The translations under genes and the position numbers were made by a program. From Paraconiothyrium sp. Pb-2020 (Eukaryota; Ascomycota; Dothideomycetes; Pleosporales; Didymosphaeriaceae): 64,000 bases of DNA. Below are positions 12,049 to 23,658 of this stretch, piece by piece. Each line of letters starts with the position of its first letter. The first letter of the stretch is position 1. Under the pieces are notes generated by a model. It saw nothing but the letters and a program-made list of their open reading frames with translations. It was not told the DNA's origin and ran no database searches. The stretch spans positions 806,001 through 870,000 of the forward strand of contig JAJUBI010000002.1 of NCBI GenBank assembly GCA_022419385.1, read 5' to 3'.

Positions 12049-12971
12049 CTAGTTCATCTGGCGGACGAGGTCGTTGATGAAGTTCTTCCGGTTACCGAGG
12101 TCACCGCCCTCAATGAAGTGCTTGAACTTGCGGGGACGGAAGCCACCAGTGGGGGAAGAGAGCTTGAAGGGCCAGAGGAAGTTGGAGGCCTGCTTGAAGT
12201 TGGGGCCAACGGTGTAGATCTCGTGGATGAGGTCCTCAATGCAGACGATGCCGTACTGGCCGAGGTTCTCCTCGATGATCTGGTTATCGGAGAGCGGGAG
12301 GCGCTGCTTGTTGACCTTTCCGTAGCCGCGCTTGTAGACGAGCTCACGGACGGTCTTCAAGTTGGGGTATCCGTAGGTGACGAAGGGCTCGACGATCTTG
12401 AGCATCTCGGTGGTGGCCTTGGTCAGCTTGACGAAGATACCGTTGTTAATCTGGAGAAGACGGAGGAGCTGGAGAGTCTTGCGCTTCTTGGGGTCGATCT
12501 TGTTGATACTGCAAAATCATTTAGTCTCCGTGGCGGCGCAGGGTGCGAGGATGAACGTACCCCTTGATGCGGACAACGAAAGCAAGCTTGGACTCGGCGG
12601 GGACGAAGAAAGAGTCATCCTGCTTCGCCTTGCGCTTGGCCTCGATGATGTCGCGCTCGGCCTTGACGTACTCCTGCTGGTACTTCTGGGCGCGCTCGAA
12701 GATGACAGAGCGCTTCTTCTTGTTGGCCTAAGACAGTCTTAGCCAACGTTGATACTCCTATCTGCAATGCAGATCATGGGAGAGTGTTATTCATCGCACC
12801 TCACGCTTCTTCTTCAGGTCGGCAGCCTTCTGCTCGGTGGCCTTGGAGTTGGCCTTCTGCTTCTTGAGCACCGACTCGGGGACCTCGATCGAGGATTTGG
12901 AGGGAACACTGGTGCTTTTGTTAGAAATATACAACGGCTGAAAGTTAATTGACCTACGTGCTGCCGGCCAT
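12049..12971 (-). CDS. RPL7: 60S ribosomal protein L7 (uL30)
   Basis: Cytosolic large-subunit ribosomal protein. Four exons on the minus strand (12971-12958, 12908-12800, 12727-12561, 12508-12049) give 249 residues, matching the yeast protein (about 244). The first exon is only 14 bp (MAGS plus two bases). Introns are 49, 72 and 52 bp, and each join restores known L7 sequence: the basic N-terminal tail KKKREANKKKRSV, then VVRIKGINKIDPKKRKTLQLLRL, then EPFVTYGYPNLKTVREL and the C-terminus GNRKNFINDLVRQMN. Intron crowding at the 5' end is typical of ribosomal protein genes. Divergent from NCL1 across 257 bp. Confidence 0.97.
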
Positions 12972-13228
12972 TGTGCTGGTTGTTAGTATGAGATTGACGA
13001 GTGTCGAGGCTAGAGATGTGAAGTTCAGGAAGCGAAAATGCAAAATTCAAAGTGCTGCTTAGGTAACCGCCAAGAGTTTTTCCCGCCTATCACCACGTGA
13101 AAGATGCCCCACCAATCAACCCGCCCATCATTCGCGCAAGCTACTGAACTTTTCTGGAGCTCGAGTCTGCAGTTGTTGCAATTCGTACTGCACGCCAATT
13201 TACCTTCTCCATTCCTCCTATCGCTACA
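12972..13228. promoter_or_regulatory. Shared RPL7 / NCL1 divergent promoter
   Basis: Only 257 bp separate the start codons of RPL7 (minus) and NCL1 (plus), so both core promoters and 5' leaders must fit here. Pyrimidine tracts flank the NCL1 start. Shared control of two protein-synthesis genes is an inference from position. Confidence 0.55.
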
Positions 13229-15813
13229 ATGGGTCGCGGAGGACGTGTAAGTACACCTTGCAACATTTTGCGACATCATTTTAATAGTCACAGGGCGGCG
13301 GACGCGGACGCTTTCGCGGTAAGAATAAAGGTCGTGGCGGCGGTGGTGGTGGTGGTGGCAGAGACACGAGGACCGAGTCATGGAACGATATCCAGCGCAA
13401 GAATGAGTTGTTCGAGAGCTACTATCGCATGGGCGGGTTTTTGGAGGAAGCTGAATTCGAAGAGATGTGGAAATACCTGGCCACGGACCTGCCCAACAGC
13501 TTCCGTTTCACAGGTACCAAATCCGATGCGCTCGCCGTGCGCGAGATCTTCAAGAAGCGCTACATACCTGCGATTCAGTCTATGGACTTTGAGGGCGAAC
13601 CGGTCGAGCCCCCAAGACCTGTCGCAGCTTTCCCCGATGAGTTAGTCTGGGACATGAAGACGCACAAGAAGGTTATTCGACGATATGCGCCCTTCGCAGA
13701 ATTCCAGAAGTTCCTCGTCGCTGAGACGACTTCCGGCAATATCAGTAGACAGGAGGTTGTGAGCATGATCCCGCCGCATTTCTTGGACGTCAAGCCTGGC
13801 ATGGTTGTCTTGGACATGTGCGCTGCGCCCGGCAGCAAAACTGCACAGCTAGCTGAGATGATCCACGGCGACGAGGAAGAGCGGGTCGCAAGAGCTGCTC
13901 GCAACGAGAATCCCAATGTCGACGGCGAGGGTGACTACAGTGACGATGGAAGATCTACTGGTCTGCTGATCGCGAACGACACCGACTACAAGCGCGCTGG
14001 CATGTTGACGCATCAAGTCAAACGGCTCAATTTCCCAAATCTAATCGTGACGAATCACGACGCCTCAATCTTCCCCTCTGTCGAGCTACCCTCCCAGGGT
14101 GGAAAGAAACAGTACCTTAAATATGACCGCATCCTAGCGGACGTGCCTTGCTCAGGAGACGGCACAGCACGCAAAAACCCCAATGTGTGGAGCAAGTGGA
14201 CGCCCAAAGATGGTCTGGGCCTACACAACCTACAGCTACGCATTCTTTTCCGCGGTCTGCAGATGCTCAAGAAGGGCGGTCGCCTGGTCTATTCGACCTG
14301 CAGCATGAATCCCGTTGAGAATGAAGCCGTAGTTGCTGCTGCAATCGAAGCGTGTGGTGGCATCTCCAAAGTCCAGCTTGTTGACGGATCCGGACATCTG
14401 CCAAATCTGAAGAGGAAGCCTGGGCTGAACAAGTGGAAAGTCTATGACACTTCTGCGGTTTCCGGTGGAGAGAAGACTGCGCATCTTTTCAACAGCTGGG
14501 ATGCGTTCGTGAAGGCCAAGCAGAAGTACGATAAGGAGGAGCCAGACCGACAATTCTCCAGCAAGATTTCCCCAGGATGTTTCCCTCCTATCGAAAAAAC
14601 CGAAGAGGAGCGCATACCCCTTGAGCGTTGCGTCCGGGTATATCCTCACTTGCAGGACACGGGAGGCTTCTTCATCGCTATCTTGGAGAAGATCGACGAT
14701 ATCAAAATCGCACAGATAAGCGCTTCAGACAATACGGAGCTACTCCGTAAGGCGATGCAGGAATCAGAAGCTACGACCCCAGCAGCTACAACAGTAGAGC
14801 TTTCCAATGCAACTGAGCAGCCCAATGAGAGCACTTCTCCGTCAAAACGTAAGCTGGACGATGTAGATGTGCGGAAGACCGAGGTAGTTAAGAAAGTAAA
14901 AACTGAAGAAGCTCCTCTAGAACAACCAGTGGACGACTCGGGCACCAAATCTAAAGCCGAGACACCCGCTAAGGCTCCCAACGGCGCTGTTACCAAGCCC
15001 TCTATCGACGAGCCCTCCAAGCCCAAGGGTGGTCAACAAAGCAACAAAGAGTATTTCGAATATGTGCCCGCAGACGACCCGTCGATAGCCCAAATTCTTG
15101 ATTTCTTCGGCATCTCCTCGCGCTTCCCCCGTGACCGCTTCATGGTCAAGAACAAGGAAGGCCTTCTTCTCAATAAGGTCTATTACACGTCTGCGCTTGC
15201 GAAAACAATCATCAACCAGAACAAGTACCGTGGCATGAAGTTCATCCATTGCGGTGTCGTCATGTTTGTCAGCCACAAAATCAAGGACGCCGAGCTCATG
15301 AAAGCACCATGGCGGTTACAGAACGAAGGAATTCGCATTCTTGAGCCCTGGGCAGAGCAACGTATTGTCAAGCTTACGAACAAGAACACGCTATACAAGC
15401 TACTCATCGAGATGTTTCCCAAGATGCCCAAGGATGGAAGCCACGAGATTGGTGAGGTGGGCGACCAGTTGAAGGATATGGACATTGGATGCTGCTTTGT
15501 GCGCGTCGAGCAGAGCGAGGGCGAAGATGGATTCCCATTTCGGATGGTCCTACCGTTGTGGAGACACCCTGGCAGCGCGAATTTGATGGTCGACAAAGAC
15601 GATCGGAAAGCGATGCTTCTCCGCTTGTTCAATGAGAAAGATCCTCAGATCAAGAATCACGTTGCGGAGAAGGCGGCTGCGGCGGCCGCGTTAGAAGCTA
15701 AGCAAGCTGAAGAAGAGGAGAGCAAAGACCCAGCAGAGGCTGAGGCCAAGGAGACCATGGAGGTCGAAGAGGAGGGAGGTGTGAACTTGGAGGATGCTAT
15801 GGAGGTCAGCTGA
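13229..15813 (+). CDS. NCL1: tRNA (cytosine-5-)-methyltransferase NCL1/Trm4 (NSUN2 family)
   Basis: Methylates C5 of cytosines in tRNA (several positions in yeast Trm4) using S-adenosylmethionine, in the nucleus. Exons 13229-13246 and 13294-15813 give 845 residues; the first exon encodes just MGRGGR. The N-terminus is an RGG/poly-Gly tract. The Rossmann SAM-binding motif is DMCAAPGSKTAQL (about 180-192). The two catalytic cysteines of m5C RNA methyltransferases are in DVPCSGDGT (about Cys292) and STCSMNPVENE (about Cys342). A Lys/Glu-rich linker (about 500-590) separates the catalytic half from a C-terminal domain, and the tail is acidic and Ala-rich. It is longer than the yeast enzyme (684) because of linker and tail, as is usual in filamentous fungi. 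Confidence 0.95.
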
Positions 15814-16650
15814 GGCGTTCACTCAAATTCTGATACATCTTGCACGTGTGTCTTCGTGGCACGCTTTGAGCATGTTGAGCACGGCACGCTGCGCGCGTGT
15901 AATAAAGCGCTACTATCCACTACGAGCGCAGGACATGAAGCCATCAGCATTGCGAGTATGCAGCTTAGTGCCAATCTGTCGGAACTCTGCTTCCAGATGA
16001 TACATTTACGAGTGGTCTGAATTATTGTTCATAGCATATGGGCACCTGGCGTTGGATTAGGACTACGAGCCAATGAAAAGTACCTTACACTTTCGAAACT
16101 ATAGAGACTCAATTTATGATTCCTACAGTTATCATAGTAGGATGCAGGTCGAAATACTGCACTTGAGTTCAGCTATTGCTCGGATTCGAATGTGGTACTT
16201 TGATCCGTGCGCGGTCGTCGCGTGTCCTGCCAACCTCCAGCTGAAAACCGGGCAATCGCGATCGCGTCGTGTATCGCAACGGCCGTTGTCAGGGTCCAAA
16301 CGACGTCATCAACACAAACATTCATCCCAACCATGACCTGCACATCATCGCACGTCGCTTCCTATTACACTCTGTGCCATTGCGACCGATCGACACTCCT
16401 CGTTCCTCTTCCGAAACTACGAAACCCTTAATCAGCAGCCAAATCCACTCTTCGAACCTTGTTCCTGCAATGCGCGGCAGACACCTTCGCGAGACGCCAA
16501 ACATCGCTCGAGTGCAACAAACTACTAGACTCCTAGCAATAGTCACGAATTGCGATCAGTTGCTTGCGCCCGCAGTCGGGTATTCGGTGTATTCTACCAC
16601 CGCGTCACAAGCTCTGCGTCACATCACGCACCTTCCCACCGCTGCGCAAC
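15814..16650. other. Intergenic region, no gene supported
   Basis: This 837-bp spacer separates NCL1 from the four-TM protein gene. Overlapping short frames only. The right part, CT- and CA-rich, probably holds the promoter and 5' leader of the downstream gene. Confidence 0.4.
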
Positions 16651-17413
16651 ATGGCAAAACCTACAATTGATTGGAAGAAGGGCATTCTGTTCCCCTTTTG
16701 GATCATCCGAGTGTGTTTGATACTTGTCATAATCATTGGCTTCTCTCTAGCGATGGGTTCCAACTACGATAATGCCCGGCGCATCTTTAGGTACCCGTAC
16801 GTATTCCGACGTTCTCCGTTTGCGAATCGATCTCGAGTTGCTAAACCTTCACAGCGCTGCAGTAACTTTTCTGTTTTTCACCGTCCTCATTCTATCGCTG
16901 GATGTGGTACAAATCCTCCTATGGGCGCGGGACAAGCTCGACCCTGCCTACTTCGTCGGCTTGACTGTTTTCCAAGCGGCCTTCTGGGGCCTGGTATTGC
17001 TCATGGATATAATATTGATCGCGAAGAAAGAGCAAAGCGCTCGAGCAGTAGGGTTGGTGGTTGTTGTGTTGTACGTTTCGCTGCCTATAACCAAGCCATT
17101 CGAGATTCCGCCCGGCTAACATATAACACACAGTCTCCTATACTTCGGCCTCTTCATCTATGCTCTGCGTGGCTACATAAAGCTACGCAGACTTGCCAAG
17201 CGAGGCCACTACGCGCCGGCAAATAATACCGATACCCCTGCCGTCACGGAAAGGCGGTATTCAGAATCGACGTTCGATCGGAAGGACAAGCAGCACCGTT
17301 CACCAATGTACCGAGGAGGTGATCTTGGGGAATCGGAACCGCTGGATACCGAATATGACGAACCGGTGGAACGCTACGTTGATCGGCCGATGAAGTCTGG
17401 GACAGAGGTATAA
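16651..17413 (+). CDS. Four-transmembrane (MARVEL-like) membrane protein
   Basis: No catalytic domain seen. Exons 16651-16790, 16855-17070 and 17134-17413 give 211 residues; introns of 64 and 63 bp both restore frame (ARRIF-SAAVTF and VVVVF-LLYFG). Four hydrophobic helices lie at about 13-35, 47-70, 79-102 and 112-135, with a short cytosolic N-terminus (MAKPTIDWKKG) and a hydrophilic C-terminal tail of about 70 residues rich in charged residues, Tyr, Arg and Pro. This topology matches fungal MARVEL/TM4-type proteins of the plasma membrane or eisosome, but no signature proves it. The start is the first in-frame ATG after an open stretch without ATG. Confidence 0.8.
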
Positions 17414-17878
17414 AAGAGGGTTGGGCCAAAGATATTGCATAGAGTGCTGGGTCAGAAATCATGATATCGCCGACAACTCCAAAAAGAAAAAAAGTTCAAA
17501 AGCACAACGGGGTTATGACTTGGAATAAATCGATAACTTCCTGAAAGTCTGATAGATAAATTAATTACATTTCTCTACACAATACTGACAGGCCAATAGT
17601 CACTGTTGAGTGATTCAAACCTGATGGAGCATCGGTACCGGTGCAGAAGTTCAGAGGGTTTTCTTCTATGTATCGGATCTTCCCAACGTCTGGGGGAGTT
17701 GATTAACTAGTCAAATGACCATTCTGCTCATCTGCCGCGAGAGGAAGTATAACATTACTCTCTTTGTCTAACCCTAGTCTAGCACTCGTCCCTGCATATC
17801 CCCCGCACCTCCACCTCGTCCACCTCAGAACTCCCATGTCAGCGCGCACACCCCGCAGTACGTCACAAAGACCTCGGC
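17414..17878. other. Intergenic region
   Basis: About 465 bp between the four-TM gene and the PRISE-like gene. It has A-rich tracts near 17485 and no gene. Its right end overlaps an open reading stretch that carries the conserved GIYHGLPS motif in a different frame (see the next gene). Confidence 0.4.
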
Positions 17879-19300
17879 ATGCGGATACCCATGTATACAT
17901 GTAATATCCTCAGGAACGGAAGCATCCCACCGCTTCAAAACCACCAGCCCATACCCCGCAGCAGATCACCTCCCCGGGATCTACCACGGCCTCCCGTCCA
18001 TGATGCCTCCCTTAAAGGTCTCACCGCCATAGTAACCCGCGCAAACGGTATCTCAGGCAACTACATGTTGCGCGTGCTAGCGCAGAATCCAGAGCGCTGG
18101 AGTAAGATTTATTGTCTGAGTCGGAGACCGCCTGCGATTCCGGATGGCCTACCAAGTAATGCAGAGCACATCCCGTTGGACTTTCTGAAAGACAAAGAGG
18201 AGATTGCGAAGGTGTTGAGGGAGAAAGGTGTCAAGGCGAATCATGTGTTCTTCTATAGCTATGTGCAGGTCAAGCCGAAGGAGGGTGGTGGGCTGTGGAG
18301 CGATGCCGAGGAGATGTGTAGGGTGAATTGTACGTCTCTCCTCTCCTCCGTCGCATGCTTGACCTCGTCCGAAACAAAGGGAAGCTGATCGATCGGCGCA
18401 GTGGCGCTCCTCCAAAATTTCCTCGAAGCCTTGCCCCTGGCAAATATAAAACCTCAGCGCATCATGCTACAGACCGGCGCGAAGAATTACGGCGTGCACC
18501 TCGGTCCCGCGGCCACACCCCAGGAAGAACACCACCCGCGCGTAACACTAGAGCCAAACTTTTACTACCACCAGGAGGACTTCCTCTGGGAGTTTTGCCA
18601 GAAGCAGGGCGTGGAGTGGAACGTAGTCATGCCGTCTTTCATCATGGGCGCTGTGCCCGATGCAGCGATGAACCTCGTCTACCCCCTCGGTATCTACGCC
18701 TCCGTCACCGCACATCTGCAGGGCACACTGGAATTCCCAAGCGACTTGAAGGCGTGGGAGGCAACGCACGTCGGGAGCTCGAGCATGCTGAATGCGTACC
18801 TCGAAGAGTGGGCCGTCCTCTCCCCTCAAGCGTCGAATCAGAAATTCAACGCCGCGGACTCCTCGCCCTTCACGTGGGGAAACTTCTGGGAGAAGATGGC
18901 GGCGTGGTACGGCGTTGAGTGCGGGCGGCCCTCATTCAAGAAGGAGGATTACACGGCGATGACGACACCGCATGATCCGCCGCCGAGGGGGTTTGGGCCG
19001 CCGGCTACACACCATATGCGCTTTACGCTGACGAGTTGGGCGAAGCAGCCACAGGTGCAGAAGGCGTGGGCTGAAATTATCGACAAACATGGCTTAAAGA
19101 ACACTCAGAAGCTGGAGGACATGGATATTGATCGGATTTTTTCTTTTGCGGATGGGAGTTTAGTAGGTGGGACGTTGGATCTGAGTATGAACAAGGCAAG
19201 GAAGATGGGGTGGCATGGATTTGTGGACACGAGTGAGAGCATGAGGGAGGTATTGAGTGAGTTTGCGGAATTGGGGATGTTGCCCCCTTTGCCCAATTGA
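17879..19300 (+). CDS. PRISE-type short-chain dehydrogenase/reductase, N-terminus frame-disrupted
   Basis: NAD(P)-dependent reductase of the progesterone-5-beta-reductase/iridoid-synthase-like (PRISE) family; in fungi these often sit in specialised metabolism. Exons 17879-18329 and 18402-19300 (72-bp intron) carry a Rossmann start GLTAIVTRANGISGNYMLRV, HVFFYSYVQVKP, LQTGAKNYGVHLGP, then NFYYHQEDFLWEF and VMPSFIMGAVPDAAMNL, typical of the family. Two oddities. The conserved leader GIYHGLPS is encoded at 17976-17999 in another frame and runs into a stop near 18032; one missing base in the C-rich run around 18005-18012 would explain this. Also, the Gly after Thr in the TGxxGxxG dinucleotide motif is Arg. 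The ATG at 17879 gives an unconserved leader. Either a decaying gene or a sequencing error plus a substitution. Confidence 0.7.
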
Positions 19301-19543
19301 CAAAGTGGGATCGAACATTCTAGTTGAAGCTCTCCACGAGGCAGATCAGCATGCACTACTCTTAAGTGGAAATCCATCTACTGGAAGCATCCATTCGCCT
19401 CAGACCATGACGTTACGACTATCCAAAACTATCGACTATGACCCAAAGGTTATCTTGAGAAGACTTGGAACATATGACAATTCTTCAAAACAGAGCCAAG
19501 ACGAAACAACCAATCGAAAAGACAATCGGAAAGGTTCTGCTGA

Positions 19544-21665
19544 CTACATGACAGCCATGCCTTTGCGTTTATTCATCTTCGCATCTAGTATTGCCTGGAT
19601 GTGCTCATGATGCTCCGCCGACGCCATCTCTGTAATCGATGTATTAGCCTCATGTTCATTTCTCTGATGTATCGTATCCTTACCAATTGGGCCGTTACAC
19701 AAAGGTAATTTCTGCCGGGATGAGGTCTCATACTCAAGGACTGCGTGGTGCCAATGAATCTCTTTCGCCATGCGCTGAATGACCTGCTTCAAGTCTTCGC
19801 TTTCATCAGCCATGGAATTAGCCAGCTTCTCCACCTCCATCTTCGACGCCCCATTATCGAGCTTCTTGAGCGTATGGAAGATGCGGCGTCTATGGACATC
19901 AACACGAAAATTGCGTGGAGGCGCTAGCCTACCGAGCTTTGTGATCGCGACCAACGGAGCTTCGACGTAGGACCAAGTGCCCGGAGCGTTCAAAGTATTC
20001 TTGTGGAAGACCTGGACCGAGAGCAAGTGTGCGAGGTTGGCCCCGAGCTTATCGGCTAAGTACATTTCTTGTCGCAAAGTGGTGGCGTTCAAGCTATATT
20101 CCAATAGTGGATCCAGAGATGACCCACAAAGCTCGTGCGTATCTTCCGGCGAGACACGGAGACGGACTAGAATGCAAAAAGCTTGCCCAGATCGAAGAGC
20201 TCCCAGTGCAGTAGGGCCCTCGATCTCAAGTACCTCACACCCACTTTTTGGCCGAAGGTCCACGTGTATGTCTGTGATGCGGCCAACCGGACCCTCTGAA
20301 CGTGCTTGGAGGATGATCTGCTTGATGCGACCAGGGATTGATTGATAGTGACTCCAGTTACTGACGAAGACATTCTTGCAGCATGTCTTCTGGCACTCCG
20401 TCTCCCTGTGTTCCTCATTCGGAACGAATGGTAGCACAGCGGAGTTGATCTGGTGGACATGGAGGTTCGGAAACGTATCGGACACGGAATGAAGCGCATC
20501 GAAGACCGGAGACAGAAGTATCATGTGGCAGCGTTGGTGCTTTGGCGACTCCGTTTCCAAGGATTTGGCAATAGCTAGAATGACGTTCGTCATGGGCGGA
20601 GTTGGGCGTGGGGGGATCCACTCGTGAGTGCCATACTTCCCGATATCCAGAGTCAAATCTCGAAAGACCTCTTCAGTATCCGAACATACGGGACGCAAGG
20701 GGAGCAGTCTATCCGGAACTGTGCTGGCTATGGAGCCATGCGTACAGTGAGTCGTATAGAGAGCCACACGGTCACCCCGATCAAGTTGATGAAGCGCTCC
20801 ACTGGCTGCTTCGAGAGCACGCGTGAGACAGTCTTTGCTGACATAGTACCCGTTGTCAACAATGAATACCACATCGATGTTCGAATCCGCAAGCTCACGG
20901 CGATTGTGCAGTACGCCTTCGATCTCAACGCTAGCCCAGAATTCTTGGTTCTGTCCCGACTCCAGGAGTTTGACTTCCGACAGAATGTTGACCATTAACT
21001 TTAGGGTCGTTGGCATAAAAGGGGCTTCATGTCCTTCGATCGCATCTGTGCCCTGGCGATTCCCTAGCGGTGATGGGAGACCGTGCGCCATCTGCTTGAT
21101 CGTCGAACCAATGCTGATATCGCTGCTTGCAATTAGTTTGCAAACTGACGCGGTCGTCATGATGAAGCACTTACTCCGCTGCTTTGGTCCTTGGAAGCTC
21201 AGTGGTACCACGGCTCTCGTCACCGCCATTCTCGGTATACGTAGCTAACTCATTTCCTTTCGCGTCACTACTCGACCGCAGAAGTCGAGTGAAGCCGTTA
21301 GGAAAGAGGCGAGCGCGAGAGGAGCGTCGCTTCGTCAACCCTGGCTCTCCAGCGTGCTGCACTTCCTCAAGGGCCTGCTGCGCAGGACTGTGAGCTGCAC
21401 AATTTGTATTTTCAGATGAAGACGGCTCCGACTCAGGTTGCGAAAGCGTATCGACCTGTGACCACGGTGGGGGCGGCGCGTCCGAGCTAGCACGTACCTT
21501 GCTCGATTTTGCAGATATCTTGCCACTGCTACTTCGCGAGAAAGCCATGATGGAGTGAGTGGCACTCGTTTCCGATGTTGTCGATCTGCTGCTCCTGTTT
21601 TTCCGTATTGTTAGAGGTTGGTGGCTGGGGATGCGGCTGACGGGGAGCGGCGTGACGGTACTCAT
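19544..21665 (-). CDS. von Willebrand factor A-like domain protein, function unknown
   Basis: Exons 21665-21175 and 21125-19544 give 690 residues. The N-terminal about 160 residues are Ser/Pro-rich and disordered. A vWA-like fold follows: IDVVFIVDNGYY, a helix with LTRALEAASGAL, RGDRVALYTTH, and later TNVILAIAKSLE. The metal-binding MIDAS signature DxSxS is not intact (DNGYY). The C-terminal part contains Glu/Lys-rich helices. The intron (21126-21174) ends in AAGCAG, a NAGNAG tandem acceptor; both choices keep frame. Start alternatives are the ATG at 21548, or an upstream exon 21986-21857 that could splice in frame to about 21685. The 3' end converges on the PRISE-like gene, 243 bp away. A protein-interaction role is the family expectation only. 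Confidence 0.72.
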
Positions 21666-21856
21666 AGTACAAGTTGACGCTGCTTTCAGCGAATTCTGCC
21701 TGTCGAGAAAATGCTCAATTGGCTTCACCAAGCTGTGGAGCGCAGGTCCAAGACTCCATTCGGACGGTAATGCCTAGATATCGCTCGAGATCTCGGTGAT
21801 GATGTCGTCTAAGGGACCGTACATGCCTTCGTGCCGCAGCTGCTGGGGTGACTTAC

Positions 21857-21986
21857 GAATGATGCGTCGATACAAGGTCGCTCTGCGCGATGCTCTGCGC
21901 GGTTTCTTTCGGATGTGTAGTGGGGAGGGAAAAAGGTCGGGGTTGGCGGCAGGTGGCAAAACAGCAACTGGTTGTTTTGACGCCAT
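21857..21986 (-). other. Possible upstream coding exon of the vWA-like gene (or a small ORF)
   Basis: An ATG at 21986 opens a basic, Arg/Lys-rich frame (starts MASKQPVAVLPP) running to a strong GTAAGT donor at 21856. Read straight through it is a 70-codon ORF. Spliced at 21856 to an acceptor near 21685-21688 it stays in frame with the vWA-like protein. Which form is used cannot be decided from sequence. Confidence 0.3.
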
Positions 21987-22511
21987 GCCTTCACACGTTG
22001 CCTGACGGATTCGAACAAACAGTCATAAGACCTTTCACTCGCACCCGTCCCAGACTGCCCAAAAAAAATTGAGCGTGACAGCCCACCGATGTGTTCTCGA
22101 AGTGAGCCTGACCCCTTCGACCTATGGATATTTCGTGTAGTCGTCGGAAACACTGTGTCGTAATACCTGCAAGTAGCGCTGTCTATGAAACACGTTGCCG
22201 GGATAGCGATGACGGAGTTGAGCAATAACGGAGTATTGAAACTGTTCAGACAGCAAAGAAAGGCATGATGAGAAGGGGACAAGGTGAGGTTGCCAACGCG
22301 TGCCAACGTTCATGAAGGAAACTACGCTGGAGATATCGAAAGTGGGCAGGTACTCGGAACCCAACGTGCCTGCCCGTTCTAACATGACCGCCCGCTCATG
22401 CCCTCGGCCTCTTGCAAATGGTACTTGTGCCTGCACTTATACCGCATACTTTTGGGGGTATCATGCTGCAATTGACAATCGAAACGCTCTCACAATACCC
22501 TCGACTGGAAT

Positions 22512-23658
22512 CTATATCTCCGCAGTTCTCGAGGCGAGTATCTCTAGCTCCTTCTGCATCTTTGCCGCAGACTCTTCCTCCTCGTTGCGGAAACGGATCT
22601 GCCAACAAGTCAGTGCTGTTTGCCTGACATGCGGGGAAAGATTATCATACGATATCTTCGCCTGCTGATCCACCAAAGAGGACCGGCTCCGAGAGGCTGG
22701 CTTTTACGGCTTTCCTGACACGTTCCTCCCATACACCCTCCCAATTCCACTCTCCAGGGCGGCGATTTCTAACAAGGGTAGAACCTTCCGTTGCCCGACC
22801 TTGAGTGCTCGCGTGAGACTCTGCCACTGTTGACGTAGGCGACGACTGCTGAGTCTGCAGCGCAGATGCGCGATATGCGCGCCAAGCATGGTACGCGCTG
22901 GGGTTTGCTGCTGCTTCTAAGGCGATCGAGTCAAGTACGAGCTCATCACTGAACGTAGAACGAATATAGTCTAGTACACCAACAATAGACACAGGTCTTG
23001 AAGCAATACCAGTCAGATCCAGCGGGGCTGGTGTGCCGTCCCTACAGTCTGACTGCACAGGCGTGTAACTCCGGGCGGGTGTACCTAGGCCCGACCCGCT
23101 TACGTTGCGGGAGCTTGCTGCGGACCGCCGTGCGCGTCCGAACCACTGCGGGAAGCCGTGTCGGAGACTGAAGCCACCCGGAGGGAGTCGTTCGTCATCG
23201 GTTGCACTCACGGTATCCGTGTCCGAAGAACCCGTGGTGTACGTGTACGTCGTGAGTGGCGTGAGCAACGGGTGAAAGACATCTGTGGAGAAGGTCACGA
23301 GGGGAGGCAAAGACGGATAGTTGGGTGGGAATGAGATCTGAAAACGCAGCACTGCGGGAGCATAGGGCCCTGTGCATAGTGAACATTTGCCGGCAGGTCG
23401 GATGGCGAAGACAGCAACATGGGGAATGACTGCTTCGGCAGATATCAGGTACCTTTTCGCACAAAGATGACGCCAACCCACAAGGAGGGATCACCAGGTG
23501 TGATGCTCACGAAGACGCCGTCGAGTTGGGCATGCGCAGACTGGAGCTGTACACTGTTAGGCGGCAGTGCAGAGAGCCAACGTTGCGACTCACAACTCGA
23601 CAAGCAGGTGCTGCCGCCGGAAGGAGATGAGCGCTGGTGACGACGCGGGTAGAGGCAT
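22512..23658 (-). CDS. E2-fold (UBC-like) protein without catalytic cysteine
   Basis: Probably a ubiquitin-conjugating-enzyme variant, similar in plan to the FTS/AKT-interacting protein group. Exons 23658-23594, 23553-23453, 23369-22651 and 22598-22512 give 323 residues; introns are 40, 83 and 52 bp. Seen: RRQHLLVEF, GVFVSITPGDPSLWVGVIFVRKGPYAPAVLRFQ in two exons, then SFPPNYPSLPPLVTFSTDVFHPLL, the E2 beta-meander and PxxPP motif. Where a true E2 has HPN...C, this protein has FHPLLTPLTTYTY with no Cys, so conjugation activity is unlikely. A Ser/Thr-rich insert and a C-terminal helical segment (FRNEEEESAAKMQKELEIL, likely coiled coil, from the last exon) follow. The 40-bp first intron is unusually short; the acceptor was chosen to keep frame. 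Without the last intron the protein would stop at 22645. Confidence 0.75.

Noticed and set aside
11983..12567. 194-codon plus-strand open frame
   Set aside because: It is the exact antisense of RPL7 exons; codon bias of the ribosomal protein keeps the opposite strand open.
12728..12799. Possible C/D box snoRNA in the RPL7 intron (yeast RPL7 introns host snoRNAs)
   Set aside because: A GCGATGA sequence near the donor resembles a C box, but there is no CUGA D box or terminal stem, and 72 bp is too short.
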